DNA of 64,000 bases. Source: Cryptomeria japonica (lineage: Eukaryota; Streptophyta; Pinopsida; Cupressales; Cupressaceae). The position numbers and the translations under genes are program-made. The notes beneath the pieces were generated by a model. It had not been told where the DNA came from. It saw only the letters and a list, made by a program, of their open reading frames with translations, and did no database searches. The DNA lies in NCBI RefSeq assembly GCF_030272615.1, contig NC_081407.1, positions 263,176,574 to 263,240,573 of the forward strand, given 5' to 3'. Positions within the stretch are counted from its first letter, which is position 1; each line of letters starts with the position of its first letter. Shown piece by piece: positions 22,597 through 35,050 of the stretch.

Positions 22597-25500
22597 ATGG
22601 CGAGTTCGTCAGGGAGAATAGAGGTGGAGAAATTTAATGGAAGTAATTTTGAGATGTGGAAGCTGAAGATGGAAGATCTGCTAATAGATCGAGATCTTTG
22701 GGATGTTGTTGATGCGAATGTCCAAAGGCCCTCAGATCCTACTACGGCAGCTCAGTATGATGTTATGGACCGAAAAGCCAAGGGTCTAATCAGAATGTGC
22801 CTGGCAGACTCTGTTCTAATCAATGTCCGTGAAGAAAACTCTGCAAAGAAGCTATGGACTAAGCTTGGTGAGATGTATCAAGTGAAATCTTTATTAAATC
22901 AAATTTTCTTAAGAAAGAAATTGTATTTCTTGAAGATGGAAGAGGGTGGACGAATTGCAGACCACCTGGAAGCATTCAATATGTTGGTGGCTCAATTAGT
23001 ATCCATCGGTGTTAAGATGGACGAGGAGGAGAAATGTCAGATCTTGCTTTGCTCTTTGCCTGATTCGTGGGATTCTCTTGTTATGGCTATCGGTAGTACT
23101 TCTGTTGTTTTGAAATCTGAAGATGTGGTGGGTGCCCTACTTGGTGAAGATATGCGAAGGAAGGTATCCATCAGTTCAAAGGAAGCCCTAACCGTTCGTG
23201 GAAGACCTAAGGAGAAAGGCAAGAAGAATGAGAAGCACGGAAAGTCCAAATCCAAAGGGAGATTGAAATCTCCTGGAAAGTCCAAAGTCATTTGCTGGAA
23301 TTGCGGTAAACCGGGTCACATTCGTAAGGACTGCAAAGAAGAAAAGAAGAAGAAAAAGAAAAAGTTCGATTCTGATTTTGAGTCCGACAAGGAAGATGGC
23401 GATGCATTTATTGCGGCTTTGGCGACTCATGCAGGTAATGATGCCTGGCTAATTGACTCAGGTGCATCTTTTCATATGACTTCCAATAGAAATTGGTTTT
23501 CTGAATATGAAGGATTTAATGGAGGTAAGGTGTACTTGGGTGATGATTCACCTCTAGACATTGTTGGTCGAGGTAAAGTTAGAATCAGGTTTTCTGATGG
23601 TAGAATAAAAGGGATTAATGGTGTGCTGCATATCCCTGGATTAAAACGAAACCTGTTATCTGTGAGCAAACTAATAGATGCAGGTGTGCAGGTAGTCTTT
23701 TCTGAAACAGGATGTACGATGATTAAGGGTGCTATGGTAGTTGCTAGAGGTGTCAGGTTTGGCACTTTGTATAAGCTTGAAGCATACATTGTTGAGTGTA
23801 ATAGCACTTCTGTAAAAAGTAAATCTGTGGATACCTCACTGGAAGATTTGAAGGTTTCACCTTCAGCAGATGGAAATGGTTTTTGGGTACCTAAGGGTGC
23901 ACTTTCGTCTGAAGCAAAGTTACCTGCAGAGAAGACTATGTTATGGCACCAGAGACTTGGCCACATTGGAGAAAAGGGTCTAAGGACCTTGAAAAATAAA
24001 AACCTTGTTGAAGGTTTGAATGACTGTAACCTTGACTTTGATTTCTGTGAGCATTGCATTTATGGAAAACAAAACCGCGTTCAGTTTTACTCGAGTTCTC
24101 ATAAAACTTGTGGTGTTTTGGATCTTTTGCATTCTGATGTGTTTGGTCCAGTAGATGTCTCTTCGATTGGAAAATCCACATATTATGTTTCATTTATTGA
24201 TGATTTTAGTAAAAGGACATGGGTTTATTTTCTAAAGAGTAAATCTGAAGTTTTTAGTCGTTTTAAATAATTTAAAGCAATGGTTGAGTTGCAGACTGGA
24301 AAGAAAATAAAATGTTTGAGAACTGATAATGGCGGTGAGTTTTGCTCTAATGATTTTGATAGATTCTGTAAAGACTGTGGAATTAACAGGCAGAAGACAA
24401 CTCTATATTCTCCACAGCAGAATGGAGTTGCAGAAAGAATGAACAGGACACTGATGGAGAAGGCTAGGAGTATGGTGAGTGGTGCTGGTCTCGAACAAAA
24501 GTTTTGGGCTGAAGCTGTTGCCACTGCTTGCTACCTGATTAACAGGTCTCTTACATCAGCTCTTGTTGATAAAACGCCTATGGAAGCATGGTCAGGTCAC
24601 AAGCCTTCGTTGAGACATCTTAGAGTTTTTGGTTGCGAGGCATATGCACATGTGCCAAAGGAGAAGCGAACAAAGTTGGAGAACAAGGCTGTGAAATGTA
24701 TCTTCATCGGGTATAGTTATGGTGTGAAAGGATACAAGCTTTGGAACCCTGTTGCACAAAAGGTAATTCACAGTAGAAGTGTTATTTTTAGAGAAATTAA
24801 GTCTCCTTCTGTTACATTACAGCCAGAACAGACTAAAAAAGAAGATGTGATTCAACTTCCTTCTACACCTGAAAGAGTTGAATCGAGACCCCTAGATAGG
24901 CAAGAATTTGAGGAGAGCTCATCTAGCTCTGAATCTTCAGAAGAGGAGGAAGAACCTCCAACTCAGCTTGTTCGAAGGTCTACAAGACATAGACAACCAC
25001 CTGAAAGGTATTCACCTGATGATTGGAGATGTATTTTTGCTCTGAATACTAGTGTGGATGAACCGAAATCTGTAGAAGAGGCATTAGGTATGAATGATGC
25101 AGAATCATTGAAGATTGCTATGGAGAAAGAAATGGCAGCTTTGAAAAAGAATGATACATAGGATCTTGTACCATTGCCTGAAGGACGAAAACCTGTTGGT
25201 TGTAAATGGGTGTTCAAGAAAAAGATTGGTTCAGATGGAAGCATTGAAAAGTATAAAGCAAGGTTGGTTGCAAAAGGCTACTCTCAGGTTGAGGGTGTTG
25301 ATTACGGTGAGATATTTTCTCCTGTTGCAAAAATGACGTCCATTAGATTTTTGCTTTCTATTGCTACTGCTTATGATTTAGAGGTTGAGCAAATGGATAT
25401 GAAAACTGCTTTCCTTCATGGTGATTTGGAGGAAGATATTTATATGACACAGCCAGAGCACTATGTGGTGAAAGGCAAAAGTAATTTGGTCTGTAAATTG

Positions 25501-26640
25501 ATGAAATCTTTGTATGGCCTCAAACAAAGTCTTAGGATGTGGTACCAGAAATTTGATACATATGTGTTGAGTTTGGGATTTGAACGTTCTAAATCAGATC
25601 ACTGTGTTTATTATAAATCTTAGGGTGATCATTTCTTATTCATTGCATTGTATGTTGATGATATGTTATTCATTGGTAAAGGGAAAGGTATGATTTCAGA
25701 ACTGAAGTCTCAACTCGCTGCTAAATTTGAAATGAAAGATCTTGGTGCAGCAAAGCACATTCTTGGGATGGAAATTAGAAGATATAGGGTGAACAGAAAG
25801 CTATGGTTAGGCCAGAGTAAGTATGTGAATTCAGTGTTACAGAGGTTCAACATGCAGAATTGTAGACCATTGAGTGTTCCTTTTACAGTTGGAATGAAAC
25901 TATCTATTTCAGATTGTCCTACATCCCCATTGGAGATGGAAGACATGAGCAGAGTGCCTTACCAGAGTGCGGTTGGAAGCTTGATGTATGCTATGGTCTG
26001 TACTAGACCAGATATTGCCCAAGCAGTGGGAGTACTTTTTAGATATATGTCTGATCCTGGTAGAGTTCATTGGGATGCAGTCAAAAGAGTCTTCAGATAT
26101 TTGAAGGGTACTTCAGAGTATTCTTTGTGTTATCATGGTAATTTAGTTGGAGACATGACTTCCCTTGATATCCATGCTTATGTGGATTCAGATTGGGCAG
26201 GTGATATTGATAGCAGAAGATCCACCAGTGCTTATGTGTTTACTTTGTTTGGTGGTGCAATTAGTTGGATGAGTAAGCGACAGGTTGTGGTTGCTTTAAA
26301 CACTACTGAAGCAGAGTATATGGCAGCTACTCATGCTTGTAAAGAGGCCATTTGGCTTAAGAGACTGTGTTCGGATATTGGAATAAAACAAGGTACATTG
26401 ACAGTTTACTGTGACAGTCAGAGTGCAATTAGCCTAGCTAAGAACCCGACATTTCATGCCCGGACCAAACATATTGATGTTCAGTATCATTTTGTTAGAG
26501 ATATGGTCGAAGATGGTAGGGTGAAGCTGGTTAAGGTGGAAACTTTGATGAATGTTGCAGATGCTTTAACTAAGGCTGTGAGCACAGAGAAGTTCAGATG
26601 GTGTTCATAGTCTATGGGCCTTATGGCCCCTAGCAATTGA
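22597..26640 (+). pseudogene. Copia unit E polyprotein, four in-frame stops
   Basis: Full-length frame with TAA at 24268-24270 (GAA to TAA, integrase), TAG at 25159-25161 (TGG, between integrase and RT), TAG at 25621-25623 (TAT, RT just before YVDD) and TAG at 26608-26610 (GAG, ten codons from the normal end). Gag and protease up to 24270 are open for 557 codons with TGG at the Gag/protease junction. The first half resembles unit C and the second half resembles unit F (ERSKS for ERCKS, RKLW for RKIW, TKAVS for TKVVS), so the unit looks mosaic. Confidence 0.92.
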
Positions 26641-26697
26641 TTCATTGTGTTGACATTCCCTTCCGCTCTTGCAAGGTGTTCGACAAGTGGGAGATTC

Positions 26698-27591
26698 TGT
26701 TGGAAAAAATGGTGTCTCAACCTTGCATTTATGTGAGGTTACTATTTATAGTAAGTTTTTATTTGAGCAGGAAATGGTGCGAAACTCTCCCTGAAGCTTC
26801 TGGTTGGCTAGATAAGCATTCCGGTAAAGTTTCGTTGCAAGGTCACAGCTAGTTTTGAAGATATTAAAGTTTTCGTCTTGGAGGGGTGCAATAAAATATT
26901 TAAACTTAATTTTGGGGACTTTAGAGGCTCCAAAACGCCCTGAAAAGTGGCTGTAACCAACGAAGCAGGTTACGAGGTGATAGAGCACTTCGCGAGCTTT
27001 CTGGCGCTTCAAACGGTTCGTCAATCGGACACCCGGTTCTCAAATTATGGCCTCCGGAAGTTTGTACTCCTGAAATAGGAAAAATAATTTGTATCGGATA
27101 CATAAATGAGCGGTAAAAGGGAGCGACATGTGTTGATGTGTGCTTTAACATGTCATAGGGAATCTAGAAGGGAGATAAGGTCGGCTACACTTTATTGGGT
27201 GGTTTTAGCCCATGGTTTTGTAATACCGTTTGATGGTTTCTTGTATTGTATCTCCTATTTATGAGGTGTGTGAGATAGAGGTTGTGTGTAAGAGTCCTAT
27301 GGCTATTGAGTTGCCTCTGAATCTCTGATTAATGGTACTCCTGTGAAGAGCTTGCTCTGCAAGTATTTTGTAATCTGTTTTTGATTGCTGAATAAAATAT
27401 TGAGCTGCTTTTGGAGGGTGGGGTTTTTCTCCCGAAAGGGTTTTCCCCACGTAAATCACTGTGTTGTGGTATGAATGCTATTATATCTATTTCTATTTTC
27501 TGTAACTGTTGTAATGATCTGAAAAAGTTTTGCATTACCCTCCTCTCAAGGTTAGTGTAGGAAGTTGTTTCCGCTACTTAACTTCCTTACA
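26698..27591 (+). repeat. Copia LTR 6 (shared by units E and F)
   Basis: 894 bp, starting TGTTGGAAAAAATGG (one G-to-A change) and ending CCTTACA. It shares the ATGTGAGG variant with LTRs 1 and 7; LTRs 2, 3 and 5 have AGGTGAGG. Confidence 0.95.
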
Positions 27592-30500
27592 AGTGGTATC
27601 AGAGCCTGATCACTTTTGGTTTCAATTGTGAGCAGTTGGGTTTTTTGAACTAATCCAGATTTGAGTGGGAGCTTGTGCAGAAGACACTTTTTGATCTTGT
27701 TGCAGGAATATTCAGATGGCGAGTTCGTCAGGGAGAATAGAGGTGGAGAAATTTAATGGAAGTAATTTTGAGATGTGGAAGCTGAAGATGGAAGATCTGC
27801 TAATAGATCGAGATCTTTGGGATGTTGTTGATGCGAATGTCCAAAGGCCCTCAGATCCTACTACGGCAGCTCAGTATGATGTTATGGACCGAAAAGCCAA
27901 GGGTCTAATCAGAATGTGCCTGGCAGACTCTGTTCTAATCAATGTCCGTGAAGAAAACTCTGCAAAGAAGCTATGGACTAAGCTTGGTGAGATGTATCAA
28001 GTGAAATCTTTATTAAATCAAATTTTCTTAAGAAAGAAATTGTATTCCTTGAAGATGGAAGAGGGTGGACGAATTGCAGACCACCTGGAAGCATTCAATA
28101 TGTTGGTGGCTCAATTAGTATCCATCGGTGTTAAGATGGACGAGGAGGAGAAATGTCAGATCTTGCTTTGCTCTTTGCCTGATTCGTGGGATTCTCTTGT
28201 TATGGCTATCGGTAGTACTTCTGTTGTTTTGAAATCTGAAGACGTGGTGGGTGCCCTACTTGGTGAAGAGATGCGAAGGAAGGTATCCATCAGTTCAAAG
28301 GAAGCCCTAACCGTTCGTGGAAGACCTAAGGAGAAAGGCAAGAAGAATGAGAAGCGCGGCAAGTCCAAATCTAAAGGGAGATCGAAATCTCCTGGAAAGT
28401 CCAAAGTCATTTGCTGGAATTGCGGTAAACCGGGTCACATCCGTAAGGACTGCAAAGAAGAAAAGAAGAAGAAAAAGAAAAAGTTTGATTCTGATTCTGA
28501 GTCCGACAAGGAAGATGGCGATGCATTTATTGCGGCTTTGGCGACTCATGCAGGTAATGATGCCTGACTAATTGACTCAGGTGCATCTTTTCATATGACT
28601 TCCAATAGAAATTGGTTTTCTGAATATGAAGGATTTAATGGAGGTAAGGTGTACTTGGGTGATGATTCACCTCTAGACATTGTTGGTCGAGGTAAAGTTA
28701 GAATCAGGTTTTCTGATGGTAGAATAAAAGGGATTAATGGTGTGCTGCATATCCCTGGAGTAAAACGAAACCTGTTATCTGTGAGCAAACTAATAGATGC
28801 AGGTGTGCAGGTAGTCTTTTCTGAAACAGGATGTAAGATGATTAAGGGTGCTATGGTAGTTGCTAGAGGTGTCAGGTTTGGCACTTTGTATAAGCTTGAA
28901 GCATACACTGTTGAGTGTAATAGCACTTCTGTAAAAAGTAAATCTGTGGATACCTCACTGGAAGATTTGAAGGTTTCACCTTCAGCAGATGGAAATGGTT
29001 TTTGGGTACCTAAGGGTGCACTTTCGTCTGAAGCAAAGTTACCTGCAGAGAAGACTATGTTATTGCACCAGAGACTTGGCCACATTGGAGAAAAGGGTCT
29101 AAGGACCTTGAAAAATAAAAACCTTGTTGAAGGTTTGAATGACTGTAACCTTGACTTTGATTTCTGTGAGCATTGCATTTATGGAAAACAAAACCGCGTT
29201 CAGTTTTACTCGAGTTCTCATAAAACTTGTGGTGTTTTGGATCTTATCCATTCTGATGTGTTTGGTCCAGTAGATGTCTCTTCGATTGGAAAATCCACAT
29301 ATTATGTTTCATTTATTGATGATTTTAGTAGAAGGACATGGGTTTATTTTCTAAAGAGTAAATCTGAAGTTTTTAGTCATTTTAAAGAATTTAAAGCAAT
29401 GGTTGAGTTGCAGACTGGAAAGAAAATAAAATGTTTGAGAACTGATAATGGCGGTGAGTTTTGCTCTAATGATTTTGATAGATTCTGTAAAGACTGTGGA
29501 ATTAACAGGTAGAAGACAACTCCATATTCTCCACAGCAGAATGGAGTTGCAGAAAGAATGAACAGGATACTGATGGAGAAGGCTAGGAGTATGTTGAGTG
29601 GTGTTGGTCTCGAACAAAAGTTTTGGGCTGAAGCTGTTGCCACTGCTTGCTACCTGATTAACAGGTCTCTTACATCAGCTCTTGTTGATAAAACGCCTAT
29701 GGAAGCATGGTCAGGTCACAAGCCTTCGTTGAGACATCTTAGAGTTTTTGGTTGTGAGGCATATGCACATGTGCCAAAGGAGAAGCGAACAAAGTTGGAG
29801 AACAAGGCTGTGAAATGTATCTTCATCGGATATAGTTATGGTGTGAAAGGATACAAACTTTGGGACCCTGTTGCACAAAAGGTAATTCACAGTAGAAGTG
29901 TTATTTTTAGAGAAATTAAGTCTCCTTCTGTTACATTGCAGCCAGAACAGACTAAAAAAGAAAATGTGATTCAACTTCCTTCTACACCTGAAAGAGTTGA
30001 ATCGAGACCCCTAGATAGGCAAGAATTTGAGGAGAGCTCATCTAGCTCTGAATCTTCAGAAGAGGAGGAAGAACCTCCAACTCAGCTTGTTCGAAGGTCT
30101 ACAAGACATAGACAACCACCTAAAAGGTATTCACCTGATGATTGGAGATGTATTTTTGCTCTGAATACTAGTGTGGATGAACCGAAATCTGTAGAAGAGG
30201 CATTAGGTATGAATGATGCAGAATCCTTGAAGATTGCTATGGAGGAAGAAATGGCAGCTTTGAAAAAGAATGATACATGGGATCTTGTACCATTGCCTGA
30301 AGGACGAAAACCTGTTGGTTGTAAATGGGTGTTCAAGAAAAAGATTGGTTCAGATGGAAGCATTGAGAAGTATAAAGCAAGGTTGGTTGCAAAAGGCTAC
30401 TCTCAGGTTGAGGGTGTTGATTACAGTGAGATATTTTCTCCTGTTGCAAAAATGACGTCCATTAGATTTTTGCTTTCTATTGCTACTGCTTATGATTTAG

Positions 30501-30749
30501 AGGTTGAGCAAATGGATGTGAAAACTGCTTTCCTTCATGGTGATTTGGAGGAAGATATTTATATGACACAGCCAGAGCACTATGTGGTGAAAGGCAAAAG
30601 TAATTTGGTCTGTAAATTGAAGAAATCTTTGTATGGCCTCAAACAAAGTCCTAGGATGTGGTACCAGAAATTTGATACATATGTGTTGAGTTTGGGATTT
30701 GAACGTTCTAAATCAGATCACTGTGTTTATTATAAATCTTATGGTGATC

Positions 30750-30754
30750 ATTTC
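30750..30754. repeat. Target-site duplication ATTTC of element G (partner at 35929-35933)
   Basis: ATTTC is present on both sides of the insertion and only once at the same place in units A, B, D and E, which serve as empty sites. Confidence 0.93.
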
Positions 30755-31246
30755 TGTTGGATTTTGCCAAGATCAAGAAGTCATTGAAATGTACAAGATA
30801 GAGACATAATATGGGACAAGAATAAACTGTATTCTCAATAATAGAAAATGATCAACAACTTGTTGTTGTTGTTGTTGTTCCATACAATGTAGATGAGCCT
30901 GCTTATATAGGCAAGGCTAGGGATATGTATGAGCACACAAATATGACATGTGGCTCAATAAGAAACAAGGGTAGGTAGGAAATAGGTGTGGGTAGGTAGG
31001 AGAAATAATATAATATTCCACATGAGGTGGATCACCCACCGAAGGTGGAATTATCACTCCACAATAAGTGGATATGATAGTGTAATAACAAGATCAACAC
31101 CATAAGAGGTGGAATTTCTCCTACACACACTATCCCAATGTGGCACAAACACCCAAGTGTCTCATATTCAAACTACTATGAAATGCATTATCCTAAGTAA
31201 ACTTAAGTGTAATAATATCCATGATGAATAATTATTTACACCAACA
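30755..31246 (-). repeat. 3' LTR of element G
   Basis: 492 bp, TGTTGGATTTTGCC to TTACACCAACA on the plus strand. It contains six TTG repeats near 30859-30880. It lacks one 4-bp AAGT copy present in the right LTR near 35887. Confidence 0.93.
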
Positions 31247-31253
31247 CCCCCCC
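31247..31253 (-). other. Polypurine tract of element G
   Basis: Seven C on the plus strand give GGGGGGG, preceded by AA, immediately before the 3' LTR on the sense strand. Confidence 0.75.
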
Positions 31254-31468
31254 TTAAGTGCAACTTAGGGGAATGCACTTAAGTCTACAATGCAACTAAG
31301 CAATGCAAGATGGGTCCCGGATACGAGGCCATGTTAGGTACCCATGAACAAATGCAAATGCATGCAAACCAATGCAATGAAATCTCTCACAAAGTGGGGA
31401 AAGAGAGAAAAACCCAATGGGAAAAAACCCTCCCCCAAAAGAGAGATGAAAGCTATACAAGAGAACTC

Positions 31469-33751
31469 TCAAAGAAGTACGTGAGGAACAAAACCCCATG
31501 TGAGGAAAAAGTCCCCCCCATATGAGAGAAGAAGAGAAGTCAAACTGTGATCATCCCTCAATGAAGAATCTGCACCAATGATAGAAGCTCGATGTATGAA
31601 GAAACTGCTCCACGAACATCGAACAACATTCCTCCCCTTAGGAAGAAACAAAACCAAAGGTGTATCCATGAAGTCTCCCCAATCATGAAGGGAAGATGTA
31701 TGAAGAAAACTCATGATGAAAGGAATCTCTGAAAACTGCTCAAGTGTCCCCATGTCGATGCTGAAAGATACCCCTTCCAAAGATGGTAAACTGTGCCATA
31801 CTGCTGAAAAAGGAACTCCAACATCTAGTGGAGATGAATGTAGAACAATATCCAAAGACTCATGTGTCTCCTCAAAGAATAAAGAGACCTCCTCCAACTG
31901 CTGTACATAAGTATCCACAATCATGTCAACCTCGAAAGAATGATCATGTAGAGAATGAACAAGAGGGTCAGAGTGTGCCCTCGCAACAATCGAAGAAGGA
32001 TCATCTTCATCAAAGAGAAGATGTATGTCATCAATGATGTCTCCCAAATCTGTAATGTAGGATTCCACAAACAAACCTGCAATATCTGTCATGTAATCAT
32101 CCCATGAATCTGAAGCTGGAAGACAATGTATATCCTGCTGCACTGAATCACATGAAGGCAAAACTGTCGCACTATCTGCATCATCAGGTACAATAGGTGA
32201 TGTGATATCAATATGAGGAGATGAAATAGAAGACTCAAGAACTGGGTTACATGTGAGTATCCCCATGTTCAAGTGTCCAAAGTTCTCCTCAAAATCTGAA
32301 TCATCACAATAAGTGTGATCATAATGTGTAGAATCATCAAATGTGAAATCATCATCATCAACAAAATCTGAAAAGGAGTATAACCGAGATGCATGATCAA
32401 CCACCCCAGTTGCAATGATAGCTCTAGTCTCCATGTCTCTAATAAAAACTGAGTCAGGTGTGAACTCCACAACTCTCTTAGTTGCGCCATGTGTGATTTG
32501 ATAGATAGAAAGGAGATTGTTTGTCAAGTGGGGTACACACAACACATCATTGAAGGAGTTATCCCCAATGTCAATAGATCCTTTCCCAATCACATCCATG
32601 TATGTATGATTGCCCATCAAAATCTGTGGCATGGTGCAAGGCTCAAATGTAGAGAACATAGATTGTGAAGATGCCATATGATGAGAAGCCCCTGAATCTA
32701 GAAGCCATCTCTTTGAAGTATGATTTGTTGTAGCACATAGAGCTTGTCCTTTTCTTGTTCCAAAAGAGTGAGTCTTTCCACTTGTAGAAGCCATGAATGC
32801 TTGCCCTTTTCCTTTTGAATGTGAGGAAGTGGAAGTTGATGAATCATCCTTCTTGTAGACTTTAGGCAAATCAATGTTATGCTTTTTGATGATATGTGTG
32901 AGCTCATCAATCTTCTTAGTATGGCAACGATGTTCCTCATGACCAATCTTTTTACAATAAGCACAAGTAGGTCTCTCTCTCTTTGGTGAATTATCTTTCT
33001 TGGAAGAAGATGAATCTCCTTGTTGTGGAGAAGATTGTGCTTTATCCTTAGGCTTTGATTGCCATTTCTTCTTGTTTGAGTTGTCCTTTCCTTGATTTCC
33101 TTTGTTCCCTTGATTTGCCACTAGTGCTTGAGACTTAGAAGAAGTCTTAAGAATGCCCATGCTTATCAACTTAGTTTGTTCCATCATCAACATTTCATTG
33201 AAAGCATCAAATGTAGGCATTTTCTAGCTTGAACCCATTGTCATCCTATGAGTTTGGAAACTAGAAACAAATGCTGCATATTCTTGTGGAAGCTTCCCTA
33301 TCAAGTTGAATATCAATCGAGTATCCTTCTTATCAATGCCACAATCTTTGAGTTGTGCCCTCAACTCATTTGCCTTAGTGACATAATCTTGTATAGTATC
33401 AAAGTTCTTGGGATCTAACATGGTGAGATCACTATCAATTTGATATCCCCTAATCTCATCAACTTGACCATACAAGTCTTGAAACTTTTGCCAAGCATCT
33501 TTGATTAGAGTGCATTTCTCAATATGAAAAATGAGATCCTTTGATACATACTTTCTTAAGGTACCAATTGCCATGATATTTTTAGTGAGCCAATCTAAGT
33601 GACCAACTGGATCAGCCTTAGGATCAGCTGGAGCAATAATAGTTCCATCAATGTAATGAGTGAGTCCTTTTTCCATAAGTTTACTCCATGCATCAATTTT
33701 CCAAGTAGCATAATTATGTGGAGTTAAGAGAGGAAACTTAGAAGAACCCAT
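31469..33751 (-). pseudogene. Element G Gag-protease-acidic-domain polyprotein, one in-frame TAG
   Basis: One minus-strand frame of about 760 codons from an ATG at 33749-33751 (the frame is also open 13 codons upstream), interrupted only by TAG at 33224-33226. Before the stop is a Gag of the UBN2 style (NYATWKIDAW near its start). After it, counting from the methionine at 33220: CCHC knuckle CAYCKKIGHEEHRC (residues 86-99), protease motif LLDSGASHHM (DSG at 175-177), and protease body to about 286. Then come about 297 residues (287-583), strongly acidic at first (VDDDDFTFDDS), with no integrase, RT or RNase H motif that I can see. That the acidic region stays open for its whole length suggests recent or ongoing constraint. 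Confidence 0.85.
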
Positions 33752-33790
33752 AGCAGCAAAAAGGAAAGAATACAAGAGCACAAAAGACAC

Positions 33791-34423
33791 CCCCCAAATT
33801 CAATCAATCAAAGTACCCCCCCTAAAGTGATGATTTTGGCACTTTATACTTAGTGCGATTACAATGAGCCACTTGCAAAACAAGGCAAAGTGGACTTATG
33901 ATGCAAATTTTACAACTTCCCAAATGAAATACAAGAGACTTCAATCAATAGTGCAATGAATCTAACTGAGATTCAAGCAAATATACAAGTACCAAGAGAG
34001 CCAAAAATGGCCTAAATCTGAAAGTAAAATTTCTACTTACAATGACATCAATCTGATAGCATCATGTGAAAGTAGACAAAAAAATACGCACTTTCAAAAA
34101 AAACGGCACCTGAAAAGGAGGTCGGATGACCCCAAACGAAGCCTCTGAAGTTGCAAAAATAGGGATTACTCAGGGACAGTCACCAAAAACTGCATTTTCT
34201 GAAAAATCCGTGCATCAAAATCAAAAAATTCTTTCACCACTGCGGAGAGCACGAAATTCTAGCCCATTTCAAAAAAAATTGCACCAAAAAAGGAGCAAAA
34301 ATGAGCAAGTTATGGCCATTTGAAGTTGAACTGCAAAATCAAAAATGCAAATGAGAGGGGGTCAAAAAATTTTCAAACCCTGCTGATGTGGTGCTGATGT
34401 CAGCAATTCACGAGGTTAAATTT
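33791..34423 (-). other. Element G leader, gag-proximal AT-rich part
   Basis: Untranslated sequence between the GC-rich island and gag on the sense strand. I see no ORF with recognisable similarity. Short A and T runs are frequent. Confidence 0.6.
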
Positions 34424-35050
34424 GACGGTCGTATGACCGTCGCCAAAACTTCGCTGCCTGGCTGACTGGGCTTCCGTACCGTACGGACAGACTGCGTGGC
34501 AAGCTGACTGTACGTTCCGTACTGTACGGAAATTGCTGACTGTGCAGGGTGATTGGCTGTCCGTACTGATGACGTGTCGTATGGTGATCTGCGTGTCGTA
34601 CGGATGTGTTTATCCATGGGCCAGTGGCCGCCTGCCACATGGCGGGCGTGGTCCACCTGTCTTCGCTTACGTGGCGCAGGAGAGGAGGCGCTGCGCGGGG
34701 CGGTCACCAGCGGGGAGGAGAAAACCGGCACCGCAGCGGAGCTACGGACAGATGGCAGCGTAGAGCTTGTGCTCGGGGAGCGGCGAGCGAAGGCTGCCGG
34801 GGAGCGGTGGGTGCGGCTGCCAGCGTCTTCGGCTGCGGAGGAGCAAGGGAACGGCGGCGCTCGGCGGCGGCGTCGTTCGAGGCGCAGGACGCGACAGCGA
34901 CGACCAGTACGGGAACCCAGTTGGCGAACGATGATGGACTGCGGGCACGCGTGAATAGAAGACCGGGTACGATGGTGCAGATACGGTGCTGTCTGCGCAC
35001 AACCTGCAACACGCGGGGGTACGGGGAGGGGGGTCTGCGGACCCCCCAAA
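34424..35050 (-). other. GC-rich island with GTAC palindromes inside the element G leader
   Basis: About 620 bp of markedly GC-rich, CpG-rich sequence in an AT-rich window. It holds GACGGTC-GTAT-GACCGTC (34424-34441), TCCGTAC-C-GTACGGA (34473-34487), TTCCGTAC-T-GTACGGAA (34515-34531) and half sites near 34561 and 34597. Its sense-strand end near 35028-35047 is a perfect 8-bp hairpin. Overlapping frames up to 213 codons are open on both strands, which is expected from the base composition and is not evidence of a gene. It may be captured host DNA or a regulatory leader. Confidence 0.6.

Noticed and set aside
30859-30880. TTG microsatellite as a separate feature
   Set aside because: It is six repeats lying inside both LTRs of element G with the same count, so it is simply part of the LTR.
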